A DNA stretch of 64,000 bases from Hedera helix. Taxonomy: Eukaryota > Streptophyta > Magnoliopsida > Apiales > Araliaceae. Positions within the stretch are counted from its first letter, which is position 1. Every line of letters begins with the position of its first letter. Below, piece after piece: positions 45,364 through 56,085 of this stretch. The notes under the pieces were generated by a model. The model made no database searches. It had not been told where the DNA came from and saw nothing but the letters and a program-made list of their open reading frames with translations. The position numbers were made by a program, and so were the translations under genes. The DNA lies in contig OX359282.1 of NCBI GenBank assembly GCA_947179155.2, positions 6,575,501 to 6,639,500 of the forward strand. Reading direction: 5' to 3'.

Positions 45364-46909
45364 TTCTCACTCCTTATAAGAATTCCGTCCTCGGAATTAC
45401 AAATTAGATCTACCCAAAAAGATTCGGATAGTTAGTCCTCATCTTTTTTTCAAGCTCCCACGTAGCTTCCTCAGCGTTGTGGTTCCTCCGAAGGACTTTG
45501 ACAGAATGTATAACCTTATTTCGTAGTTTCTGCTTTTTTATATCTAATATCTGGACAAGAATTTCTTCATAAGATAAGTCTTTCTCAACTTGAATTGGCT
45601 CATAGGATATGACGTGCTTGTATGACCGCAACACTGACACGTGAAACACATTGTAAATATGCTCCAGTTCAGGAGGTAGAGCTACCTCGTACGCCATTTC
45701 ACCCACTCTCTTCAATATCTCAAATTATCTTATGAACCTCGGACTCAGCTTCCCTTTCTTTCCAAATCTGATCTTCCCTTTCTAGTGAGATACTTTCATA
45801 AACACAAAACTCCCTACTTCGAAATCTCGTTTCTATCGATTTAGATCTGCGTATTTCTTCTGACGGTCTTGAGTTGCTACTAGTTGAACTCTTATTACTT
45901 TGATAATTTCTACACTTTGTTGAACTAATTCTGGCCCCAACAGTCGACGTTCTCCTACCTCATCTCAACATAGCGGTGTTCTACATTTTCTCCCATATAA
46001 CGCTTCGTAAGGCGGCATTCTTATGCTTGCATGATAACTGTTGTTGTATGCAAACTCAACTAATGGTAGATGGTCTTCCCAACTACCATTGAAATCCATC
46101 ACACAAGCTCTGAGCATATCTTCCAATATCTGAATTGTTCTCTCACTTTACCCATCAGTTTGTGGATGATACGATGTACTCATTCTTAACTACTTCCCTA
46201 ATCTTTCCTGAAGACTCCTCCAAAACTTTGACGTGAAGCGCGGATCTCTGTCTGACACAATTGATACCGACACTCCATGTCTCGAAACTATCTCCATGAT
46301 GTATAGTTTAGCCAACTGATCCAAACTGAACTTAATCTTGATCGACAAAAAGTGCGCTAACTTTGTTAGTTGATCCATAATCACCCATATAACATCACAT
46401 CCCTTCTGTGTTACTAGAAGTCCTACCACAAAATCCATCGTGATATGCTCCTATTTCCACTCAGGAATTTCTAACGGCTGTAGTAATTCACTTGGTCTCT
46501 GATGTTCGGCCTTTACCCTCTGACAAGTTAGGCATCGGCTGACACATTCTACAACCTCCCTTTTCATATTCGGCCACCAAAAATGCTGACGAAGATCTTG
46601 ATACATTTTTGTACTCCCCGGATGTATCGAATATCTCGTATTGTGAGCCTCTTGCAAAATCTCCTCTCGTAATTCAGGCACTAATAGTACCCAAATTTGA
46701 TTTTCAAACCTTAGCAATCCTTTGCTGTCTATTTTGTACTTGACCTCTTCCCCGTCGGTTATCATCTTCCTTATTCTGTCACATTCTTCATCTTTGTCTT
46801 GAGCCTCTTTCACCTTATCTATCAAGGTGGGGCTTGCTTTCATTTCTATTGACTCCTTTGGATTTTTCACCTCCAATTTCATTCGAGCCATTTCTTTCAT
46901 CAGTTCCTC
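45364..46909 (-). pseudogene. Gypsy integrase region with C-terminal chromodomain-like part
   Basis: Minus-strand remnant of a Tekay/Del-type chromovirus integrase. The HHCC zinc-binding part reads HNTRYSIHPGSTKMYQ then FWWPNMK and CLTCQRVKAEHQRPS (46700-46480). The DDE core begins MDFVVGLLVTQKGCDVIWVI and has SDRDPRFTSKFW (46440-46190), then YHPQTDG and YNNSYHASIRMPPYEALYGR (46170-45990). The C-terminus (45715-45410) has VLRRNHNAEEATWELEKKMR, the chromodomain-like tail. Stops interrupt it at several points, for example after PEWK at about 46450 and within PQTDG*SERT, so it is dead. The 3' LTR follows at once. Confidence 0.92.
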
Positions 46910-47240
46910 CTATTCGGTCAATATAAACAACTTATCCCTACTTTTTCTACTTAGAGCATCTGTTACTACATTGGCTTTGCCGGGATGGTATAGAATATCA
47001 CAATCGTAGTCATTGATTAATTCCAACCATCTCTGCTGCCTCATATTCAACTCCTTTTGAGTGAAGATATACTTCTGACTCTTATGGTCTGTGAATATCT
47101 CACATTTTTCTCCATATAAATAATGCCTCCATATTTTCAGGGCAAACACTACCGCTGCCAGCTCCAAGTTTCTATTTCCCCTTTTTGGTATTGCTTCCTC
47201 CGTTGTTGCCCTATTTATTTCTTCCATCCATTTTCTTACT
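46910..47240 (-). pseudogene. Gypsy RNase H fragment
   Basis: Reads NLELAAVVFALKIWRHYLYG, then CEIFTDHKSQKYIF and RQQRWLELINDYDCDILYHP, ending in the tether VVTDALSRK. These are the E and D blocks of the retroviral-type RNase H domain that degrades RNA in the RNA-DNA hybrid. The upstream reverse transcriptase that should precede it is absent. Instead the sequence passes within about 60 bases to gag, so an internal deletion of protease and RT is inferred. Confidence 0.9.
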
Positions 47241-47289
47241 CCTCTTCTCCTGATTGTATTTGGTCAACACTTTACTATCACCTTTTGTG

Positions 47290-47946
47290 ATTATTGTCTT
47301 CTCTAATATTGTTGTGAATGTTCTGATTTGGAACATCGAAACCTTATTTTAGAGCCAGGTTTCAGTCCCTGCTCAAACCTTTTCGCTTTCCTCTCCTTAA
47401 TGTCCACCTGGTATGGAGTAAATCTTGCCAGTTTATTGAACTTGGCCACGAATTCAGATACTGTCATATTTCCTTACTTCAGTTCTAGGAACTGTCCTCT
47501 ATCGTGTCTTGTGTAGTTCGAAAAAAGTAGGTCTCGAAAAATAATTCCTTGAATCTATCCCAAGGCACGACTTCCCCTCTTATTTTGTTTTGGTTGGCCT
47601 CCCACCAATAGTTCGCTTCTCCTTTCATCATAAATGTGGTAGAAGAAGTCTTTTGCTCCTCTGCCACCCTAGCTATCACAAATACTTTTTCCATCACAGC
47701 GACCTAAATTTGGGCCTCAATCGGGTTGGAAGTTCTAAACTTTGGGGGTCCTACGACTTTGAAATCTTTAAAGTTCGCTAAATGAGTTGCTGGCGGGTTT
47801 GGGTTTATCGCTACGGTGCCCCTTCCTTGCATCGCGCCTACTAATAAGTCCAAAAAGCGCTGCATGAGATCCTCTTGATCCCTATCCTCATTATTCACCG
47901 ACTCTTTTGGTGGTTATTGTACTAGTTGTCTCCTTCTAGGCGGCAT
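47290..47946 (-). pseudogene. Gypsy gag fragment
   Basis: Starts at an ATG (47946) as MPPRRRQLVQ, with a stop two codons later, then NNEDRDQEDLMQRFLDLLVG and FKDFKVVGPPKFRTSNPIEA. After further stops comes the retrotransposon gag core: VAEEQKTSSTTFMMKGEANY, WWEA, VPWDRFKELFFETYF. This is the capsid-like structural part. It lacks the zinc knuckle, probably lost with the deletion that joined it to RNase H. Confidence 0.88.
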
Positions 47947-48433
47947 TTTCTGTTTAATAACACTTATATTATTACCTCATCATTTACTATTATCTTTTTG
48001 TCTTTAAAACACTTTAAAGTTTAAGACGACAATTTAATCATACAAGGCATATAAACATAACATATTTGTATTTATATATAACTGACTTAGTGTGTAACAC
48101 TTTACATTTGATAGCATATTGCTATAAACATACTTATATCCCACTGATACATCAAAATTTGGGATTTCAAAATATAACCCTCTAACAAGAATAAAAGACA
48201 GGTTTACATAAAGATGTCCCCCAAATTAAACCAAGGTGGAGAATTCATAAAAAGAACATATCCCATGCTCACTAAAAAAGTTTGGATTTTCATAACTTCT
48301 TTCATTACTTACCTTAGTCTATCTTACATAATATTGAGCGTATATTTTATATATTTATTTTTCCTTAAAAATAGATTTATATGTTAATTTTAAATTGATT
48401 TTATACTAAATGGATTCATTTTTGGTGAATAGG
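47947..48433 (-). other. 5' leader of the Gypsy remnant
   Basis: Non-coding AT-rich sequence upstream of the gag start (minus strand). It ends where the plus-strand LTR at 48434 begins, so the Gypsy copy's own 5' LTR is not present here. No gene was seen. Confidence 0.6.
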
Positions 48434-49497
48434 TGTTGGGATTTTTAGAGCCCAAATTATAAATTTAAAAGCTAACCCATGCAAAGAAGTAAGAAGAAAA
48501 TAAAAAGAGGCCCAAACAAAAGGTTTAGCTAATATTTGTTAGACGTGCAGGAATAAAAAGAAGTAGAAAAGGATTAGGAAAAGGGAAAAGAAAAGTCAAA
48601 AAGATAAATTAGGAGATTAGAAAGATAAAGCAGGAAATAGTTAAAGAGAGAAAAGGAAGTTGCAACTATAGATTATAAAAAGAAATCAACCAATGAAGCA
48701 AAGAAAAAAGAAAGGGAGAAGTAGTCACGCATCAACAAATCAGAAGAATTCAGAAGCATTTGAGGCTTTGAAGAACAACTGTAGCATCATGTTGTTTATT
48801 CATTATATCTCTGTTTCTGCTTTTATCATGTATTGCTAAATTTTATTTTTGAGGTGTACGATGAAAAGGTATTAATTATGTATGGTTTGAAATTTATTTT
48901 TAATTATTAATTTGGGTTTAATGGTTAATAATTCTTAGTTATTTGATTGAATTGAATTAAATTGTTTCATTCATAATATCATGTATTTTGAATAATTTTA
49001 ATTAATTTAATTTAATCCGGGTTGCAATTTAAACATTTTAATTAAGAATTTAGATTATTTGTTTTTCAAAAAGTGGATACATATAATGCTTTAGTCTTAT
49101 ACATTTAACTTTGGAAAATAAGAATTTACAAAAATAATTTTTTTTATGAACTTACATGAAAAATCTTGAGAAATCATTGAATTGATTTTTAAATTACTAC
49201 TCCGAATTGATAATGAATAGTAAGATATATATAATTAATATTGTGGATTCCGAATCTTAGAACTTTCTTCCATTGATTAAAAGTTAGTTTAATTATTAGT
49301 CTTGATTTTCATCATATTTAGTTTTTAGTTTTAATTAATTCAAAAATCATCTTTCGTTAACTAGATTAGAATTGAGTATTATTTAGATTTAATTAATAAT
49401 TCAATAATTCTCGTGGGATCGACCTCGTATTTTACATAAAACTATTTTACAATAGATTCGTGCGCTTACGAGTATTTCATAAAATTTAAGCACAACA
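48434..49497 (+). mobile_element. 5' LTR of a GAG-only Gypsy-like retroelement
   Basis: Begins TGTTGGGATTTTTAGAGCCC and ends AAATTTAAGCACAACA, giving TG...CA over 1064 bp. Directly inside is TTTTTTGGAATTATTGCCGG, the primer-site region typical of this lineage (usually TTTTTGGCGCCGTTGCCGGG). Homologous LTR sequence occurs at 11830-12512. The block CTCGTGGGATCGACCTCGTA marks the U5 region. The matching 3' LTR is not in the window, because the interior is interrupted by the retroelement at 52298. Confidence 0.85.
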
Positions 49498-50279
49498 AGT
49501 TTTTTGGAATTATTGCCGGGGATTATTAGAAATATTAATTAATTTAAATTTTGTTTAATTCTTCTACTAGTTGTAGTTTAGTTTATTATTTAAAAACTAA
49601 TTATTTCATTCATACATTCACACACGTAGAACACGTCTTGCTTAGGTTTTATTTTTATTTTTATTTTATTTTTGTTAAATATAAACTGTGGTGATTACTA
49701 GAGGATTGCGGTATGTCAAATTTCTTATTCTTTCTTATTCACATAATTTTAGGACATTTTATGTGTTTATCGTTTTTATTTTAATTGTGCATTTTTAATT
49801 TTAATCTAACATTAAGGCAAAAACCCATAACAGGATAAGGTGGGGATTCTATCACCCTTCATTGGCCCACAAACAGCCACACTTTACATAACTGACTAAA
49901 TAAAATCAAGTAGACGTTGATCCCTAGGACTGTCGAGCTCAATTATGACAAGTGAATCTAAGAGTTTGAATTTTAAATTAATTAAACTACTGGTGTCTAG
50001 GCAAGTGGTTCAAAAGGCAAACGCCTAAAGAACACGTGGTTACTTAATTAGTCACTGTACCAACGGAGAGACTCCCCCGTTCTTACACTTATCTGGCTAG
50101 TGGTATGATTAATTTCGAATTTGGTGGACCTTAAAGGGTAACTTGGAACAGTTAGGAGTTGTCTAAATTTTATTTAGGTGACCATAGAATTAAGATTTTA
50201 TTTTTCTTTAATTAATTATTTATTTATTTTGAGTGACTTTTGTGGTTAATTGCCTACTTCTTTTGTGATTTCTGGGAGG

Positions 50280-50930
50280 ATGGACTCTTACTTTGGTTGG
50301 AATAATAGTTTTGCTTGCAATCAAGAACCCTATGAAAACTTTAATGCACACCAGGTATATTAATTTTTTTTAACATACCAAAACCCTTATCCATATTTAT
50401 ATTCGTATCCAGATCCAGAACGTCAATATGTATAAGAATTTTCGTTTCCATATTCATATTCCTATCCATATGTAGATCTAGAACCTCAATATGCACAAGA
50501 ATTTTCAAACGAAGAAGAGGAAAGATTAAGAAAAACTATGGAAGCTTTCATGTAAAACACTAATCAAGCTATATCTCATCTAGAAATTTAAGTGAATCGG
50601 TTAGCTATCATAATAAATGAGTTTGATATTAAACTAGAAAATCAGAATGGCTGTGAAAATGAGTTTGAAGTTAATTTGGCAAATCATAATGGTTGTGAAA
50701 ATGAGTTTGAGGTTAATCTGGAAAACCATAATGGTTGTGAGAATGATGAGTTTAAGAATTATAAGTCTACACTTAAAATTAATCATATCACATTTAATGA
50801 GGCGGTTGAAAAAGTTTATAAACCTAAAGCTTTATATCCAAAAAGACTTATTCTTAGAAAACAACCGATTGATTTTGTGGACCAACATATTGAAATAAAC
50901 ATGATCCAAAAAAATTTCATGACCCAGTAA
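50280..50930 (+). pseudogene. GAG-like ORF of the retroelement, with internal peptide repeat
   Basis: An ATG at 50280 opens MDSYFGWNNSFACNQEPYEN, which stops after about 25 codons. The frame picks up again as YPYVDLEPQYAQEFSNEEEE and, from 50592, as a 112-codon stretch. The latter contains a 16-residue unit (NxNGCENEFEVNLxNH) about three times in tandem. The Tyr/Gln/Asn-rich start is a feature I associate with TR-GAG elements, which encode only a structural protein and depend on other elements for enzymes. Stops show this copy is decayed. Confidence 0.6.
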
Positions 50931-52297
50931 ATAAATGAAAATAAATTTATGGTTGGGGATGATCCACTAGCATTTTTCTTAAATCATCTTAATCAAAACT
51001 GGAATGAGTTTGAATACTTAAAAATGGTCAATGAGATATTGCAATCCACTACACAAGAGTAAGCCAAATTAGAACATCTAATTGTACCAAATTCTTCTAT
51101 GTTTTGAAAATATAAGGGAAAAATTTCGTGAGGTCAATTCTAAGCAAAACTATTATACAAATTTTGAACATTTTCAATTGCCAAGACTTCCTGAAAATTA
51201 TGAAAAGTTCATATTCACTTTCCCTTTTGCATCACCATTTTATCATCACTTGTTTTTTAAGTTTTATAAAATTTGTAGATATGTTCATTTGTTTTCTTTT
51301 TTTCCACATTTTTTTAGTGTAGTTTTTTTTTTTTGTCAGTCTTGTTTAGATAGTTAGGTTCTTTATTTTATTTTCCTTTGAGTACTAATGATATTTTAAC
51401 GTGTTCATGATTTTGTTTTGTTAGAACACATTGCGAAACCAACCAGATGTGATATTTTCCTTACTATTTGATATTGTCACTTATTTTCTTTATATGTGAA
51501 TTTATGCATGTGCATTTTTGGGTAGTTTGTGAGAAAATATTTTGGACAATGCATGATTTAGGTATGGGGGATTTTTTGCATTTGTGTTAGTTTTGTATTT
51601 AGATTTTATTTATTTATTTATTTATTTTTCGTCTTTTTAGGAAACTAGAAATTTAAAAAAAAAAAAAAACTAAAAAATTAAAAATTTTGTTTGACTTTTT
51701 ATGAGTTTGATTAATTATAATAAGTGTCTGTGGGGGTAAACACATTAGTAAGATTAAAAGATTTAAAACTCTTGAACCTTTGAAAATATACAAAATCTTA
51801 GATTGAAACGCCATCTTGATTAAAATTAAAATTCATATGCATTTATGCACTTCACGTTTGCATTAATTCTTAGTTGTGGGATATAAACTATGAGTCAAGT
51901 AATTTCAGAAGAAATTTAGAAAAGAAAAAAAGAGGAAAATAATAATGCAGCGAGATAGAGCATAAAACACACTCGTTGTATGAAAAGAAAAAAAAAAGTT
52001 GAAAAATAAACAAGTATAAATACTACTTCAAGGTCCATCGAATAAAAAAATCACTTTAAAAAGTTTAATGGATATAAGCAACTTGACTAGTCTATTTTTG
52101 TGACCTTTGTTACTCGAGTAGTAAACCCTTAGGGGTGTCTTTACACCTAGTGCCCTAAAGTCAGCTAGTTTGGGAGTCATTGGTCAAATGCTTGTTACAT
52201 GGGTAACTCTGAAAAGCCTAAGAAAAAGAGACATTGCACAAGTCAATAATGAAAAGAAAAAATGAGTTTGCTTGATTTTCACGATTAAAGTCCTTAC
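50931..52297 (+). other. Remaining interior of the GAG-only element, up to a younger insertion
   Basis: A weak coding trace (LPRLPENYEKFIFTFPFASP) lies around 51178-51240. After that the sequence is AT-rich and non-coding, with poly-T and poly-A runs. Near 52100-52200 is TTACTCGAGTAGTAAACCCT, followed by CTTTACACCTAGTGCCCTAA. The stretch is cut at 52297, where the LTR of another element begins. The five bases before it are CTTAC. Confidence 0.5.
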
Positions 52298-52539
52298 TGT
52301 TAGTTCCCAGAGGCACACAAGTGATCTAGAAGGGGGGGGGGGGTTGAATAGATCTCTTAAAAATCTTTTTCTTTTAAGATTGAGTTCAAAGATTTAATAG
52401 CAATTAATAAACTTAATTAAGATTTGTTTGCACAGCGGAATATTAGTTTGAAAAACACCCCTTATAGATTTGTAAAACTTCTCCGTTGAGTTTAAGATTA
52501 TTTTGAAGAAAGTCACTTGTTAAATAAACTAATTCACAG

Positions 52540-52601
<62 letters not shown>

Positions 52602-55523
52602 CAGAATGTAAATGACTGAATGTAAATGACACCAGAGAGTTTAAAGTGGTTCGGAGACTGAATAACTCCTACTCCACTCTTCTACTACAACGAGTAGGAA
52701 ATCCACTAAGGATGGTTCATACGGAACCCTTCAAGCTCATTAGCCTGGAAACCCTGGTTCACTAAGAACCCTTCAAACCCAGCAGGTTTGGTTAGTTTAG
52801 TCACAAAGACAAGGACATTACTGCCCTCTTCAAGTCCAGCAGACTTGGCTCCTTTAGTCACTATGACAAGGACAACTGCCCTCTTCAAGTCCAACAGACT
52901 TGGCTCCCTGATCATTTGAAAGAGGTTGGAGTTGCTACAGAGTTGTACTTTAAGTCCTATTGTCTTTAAACACTCAGTAGCAGGGTGTGATCATTCCAGG
53001 GATAATATTGAGTTCGGCAATGATGCTTGACTTCTTTATATGCTCAATATCTTCTTGTAATCACCCATTGTGCTGCTAGGCTTTTGTACTTCAGCTCCTT
53101 TGGTGCTTGATAACTTCTCGAGATGAACTCCTAAGATGACTGTGATGCTCCTTTCTTTTGGTACTCAGTTGTTCCTTCTTATTATAGACAGATTATAGCT
53201 TCTCGAGATGGGCTTCTGAGATGACTGTGATGCTCCTTCCTTTTGGTACTCAGTTGCTACCATGTATGAATCAAGTTGGCGTTTAAGCTTCTCTCTTCCC
53301 TGTGCCTAGCAGCTCTGAACACTTCTTCTGTAATAGAGTTATATATCTCTATGTCTTTCTCAATTCAGTGTTAGTGTTCTGATGGATCGTAGAGTCCTTC
53401 AGCATCTTCATTTTCTGTTCCACTCAACGATTGGTTGTTGTCTACCATCATATCTCTCGTGTATATTTTTCAACAACTGCAACCCCTTTTTCTGTTTGTT
53501 ATGTAAGCCTTTATAACTCTGAGCAAATTTTACCGTTGAAAGAAATCCCGTTGGTTTCCTTTGGCTTTGTGCAGATCTTTAATATCTTTGATGTTGACTT
53601 TCTTGCCGCTTGTGTCAGTGCTTTTCCCTTTTCTGACATATTCTGATATATTGACCTGTAGCTCAGCTTTCTCTGACTTTATAGCCGTTGCACTCCCAGA
53701 GTTGTTCAGCAAGGATTATTATTTCCTTTGTTAATTAATCTTCTGATTCATCAATAAATACCTTTCTTGACTTTTTGAACCAACTGTTCTGATGCATTCA
53801 GAGATGTCCCATTGGTCTGACTTTATTCACCATTTTCCTGAGCAGTGGGTCCTGACTTATAGTCGTTTGGGCACAACGTCTACTATGTCTCTGACATGCA
53901 TCTGTATATCAACAGCACTTAATCTTTCTTTAATCTGGGCGAGGAGTATTCCCTTTTCTCTTGCACCATATAGCCGTTCTGTTAGTCTACTTGCCTTGAC
54001 CTGCTTAATGAATTCGTTGAGTGATAGACTGTCTACTTTGTTTCTGCGAATTCAGCTTCATGAATGTTACTTCAGGTATGTCAAGTGAAACGTTGAGTTA
54101 GAACGATCTTTTCTCTAACTCTGCGACCTTGTTGCTCTGGTCAGATCGTAGAGTTTGTGCTTGCAATGCTTTGCTTTGATTTCGTTCTACGATCTTGTAG
54201 GTTTGATCAAATCGTAGAGTTAGTTAACTGTAGTGCTTCTTAGTGGAATCGTTGAGTTGCAGTCTGTGATGCTTCATCCTTTAATTCTACTCAACGATTG
54301 TTCCATGTGTAAAGCAATCTTCTGTATTGCCTTGTCATTCTGTTTCACTCTACGAATTCTTCTATCTGTGCAAAATTCGGTTGTATGTGAGCTCTTCAAG
54401 TTTTACTCTACGATCTTACTAGAGCGTGTGTATCGTAGAGTATATCTCTTCTTTGGTTCAGCATTATCAGCGGGCTCGCTTGGCTTGTCTGTTCGACGAT
54501 CGTAGAGTTCAGCTCTACGATTTGTATTTGAACAGTTCTTTAACTTTACTTGTATATCCTGTAGACTTCTTGCACATCTGTCTCTCTTAGATGATCGTAG
54601 AGTTATCCCGGTAAGGAGTCGTAGAGTTAACTCTACGATTTATACAGAATCGTTGAGTCTTCTTTGAAAGAAATCGTAGTGTCCATTCTACGATCGTATA
54701 GACTGATCAACCTAACAGATTTGATCTTTTCTAACTAAGTCCTTTCTTACATTATTACATCATTACATATTGAAAGGACTTTTACAGATTCTGACATACA
54801 CAAATACAGCAATGATTCATTCTTATGCTACTCTGCTAATATCATACATCTTTTATGCAGAGTGACTTCTATTGAAAGATCAACCTAACATTTCTGATCT
54901 TTAAAATCTAAGTCCTTTGTACACATATAACTAAAAAAGGACTTTACAACATTTTAATCCGATAACTTTCATTCTCTTTAATAAGTAGCAGATGGTTTAT
55001 AACAAGATCATATTTGTGCTATACTAGTGTGTGCACATCACAGTATTTAAGATAGGTAATATATATCATACACTCACAACAATGTAAGCACATAATTAGA
55101 TTAACATATAATCACTTTGTCAGATAACCTTTTAAACACTTTTAGACAAGCTGTGCACATAAACAAGTAAGCACATAATTATATTTAGAACATCTACGCA
55201 CTTTTTCAGATACATATTATATATCAATCATGACAATCAATCATGTAAGCACATAAACACTTTCAGAGTATCTAAGCACATAATCAATTGAGCACATAAG
55301 CACATTAACACACATAATCAATCATGTCAATTGAGCACATAAGCACATTAACACATATAATCAATCATGTAAGCACATAAACACTTTCAGAGTATCTAAG
55401 CACATAATCAATTAAGCTCATAAGCACATTATAAAATTACTTTGTCAATTAAGCTCATAAGCACATTTAGCCCAGTCCTTTTTGCACAACAGTCATCATC
55501 ATCAAATCAAACAACATTCAACA
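52298..55523 (-). repeat. 3' LTR (3226 bp) of the young retroelement
   Basis: Contains a run of 12 G at 52332-52343, a (TA)n tract at 52542-52598, and tandem phrases of about 65 bases (CTCTTCAAGTCCAGCAGACT; 52780-52915). There is a duplicated block of about 80 bases with TTCTCGAGATG and AAGATGACTGTGATGCTCC (53110-53270). ATCGTAGAG / CTCTACGAT motifs lie from 53385 to 54700, and AAGCACATAA repeats from 55080 to 55470. Open frames in it are antisense or chance and repeat identically in the other LTR. Confidence 0.92.
53385..54700. repeat. Dispersed ATCGTAGAG / CTCTACGAT motifs with palindromes (left LTR)
   Basis: Some twenty copies or one-base variants in both orientations. Opposed pairs form ATCGTAGAG-TTCAG-CTCTACGAT (54499-54521) and the perfect 20-base palindrome TCGTAGAGTTAACTCTACGA (54619-54638). 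A related variant is ATCGTTGAG / CTCAACGAT. The same set occurs in the right LTR at 62000-63310, and further copies lie in the interior (58395-59090). Confidence 0.9.
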
Positions 55524-55537
55524 ATCTCCCCCTATTT
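55524..55537 (-). promoter_or_regulatory. Polypurine tract for plus-strand priming
   Basis: On the minus strand AAATAGGGGGAGAT lies directly before the 3' LTR start TGTTGAATG. The same tract precedes the LTR at 7657. Confidence 0.85.
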
Positions 55538-56085
55538 GATGATGACAAAACTAATAGACTTATTTATAAGACATTTGCATCTACTTGACAGGTAAATTAT
55601 GTCTTACGATACAGTGAAATACTGTATGGCTAGTGCAAAAGGATGATTTCATTAAATGAGCATTCTTACAAAAGGTTATACATACTTACAGTTGCTCTTC
55701 ATGTTTTAACTTTTCTCCCACGTAGTTTGCTAGCTATCTCCCCCTTAGTTGTTTGATCCTCCTTCTTCATAGCTCCCCCTTAGTTCAGCTCTCCCCCTTA
55801 GTTCAGTGATCCTCCTTCTTCATAGCTCCCCTTTCTGCTGTATTCTCTCCCCCTTTTTGACATCATCAATTATGATATGTATGGAGCTTACAGAGTTACT
55901 GCGGATTTAGAAGGATATTTTGAAGTCTATCACAGAGTTTTGAGACTCTACGAGACTAAGAGTAAGTAAATTTTCATGGTCCATAGAGTGTTGGGACTCT
56001 ATGACTAGAGAATTGGTATTTTGAGAAATGTTTGCAAAGTTTTGGGACTTTACGAACAGGGAGGTGGTGCAGGGTAATTAAGAGT

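Noticed and set aside
52706..54505. Several open frames repeated at 61322-63120
   Set aside because: They are identical because they lie in the two LTRs; low-complexity and antisense to the element's transcript or in its U3 region.
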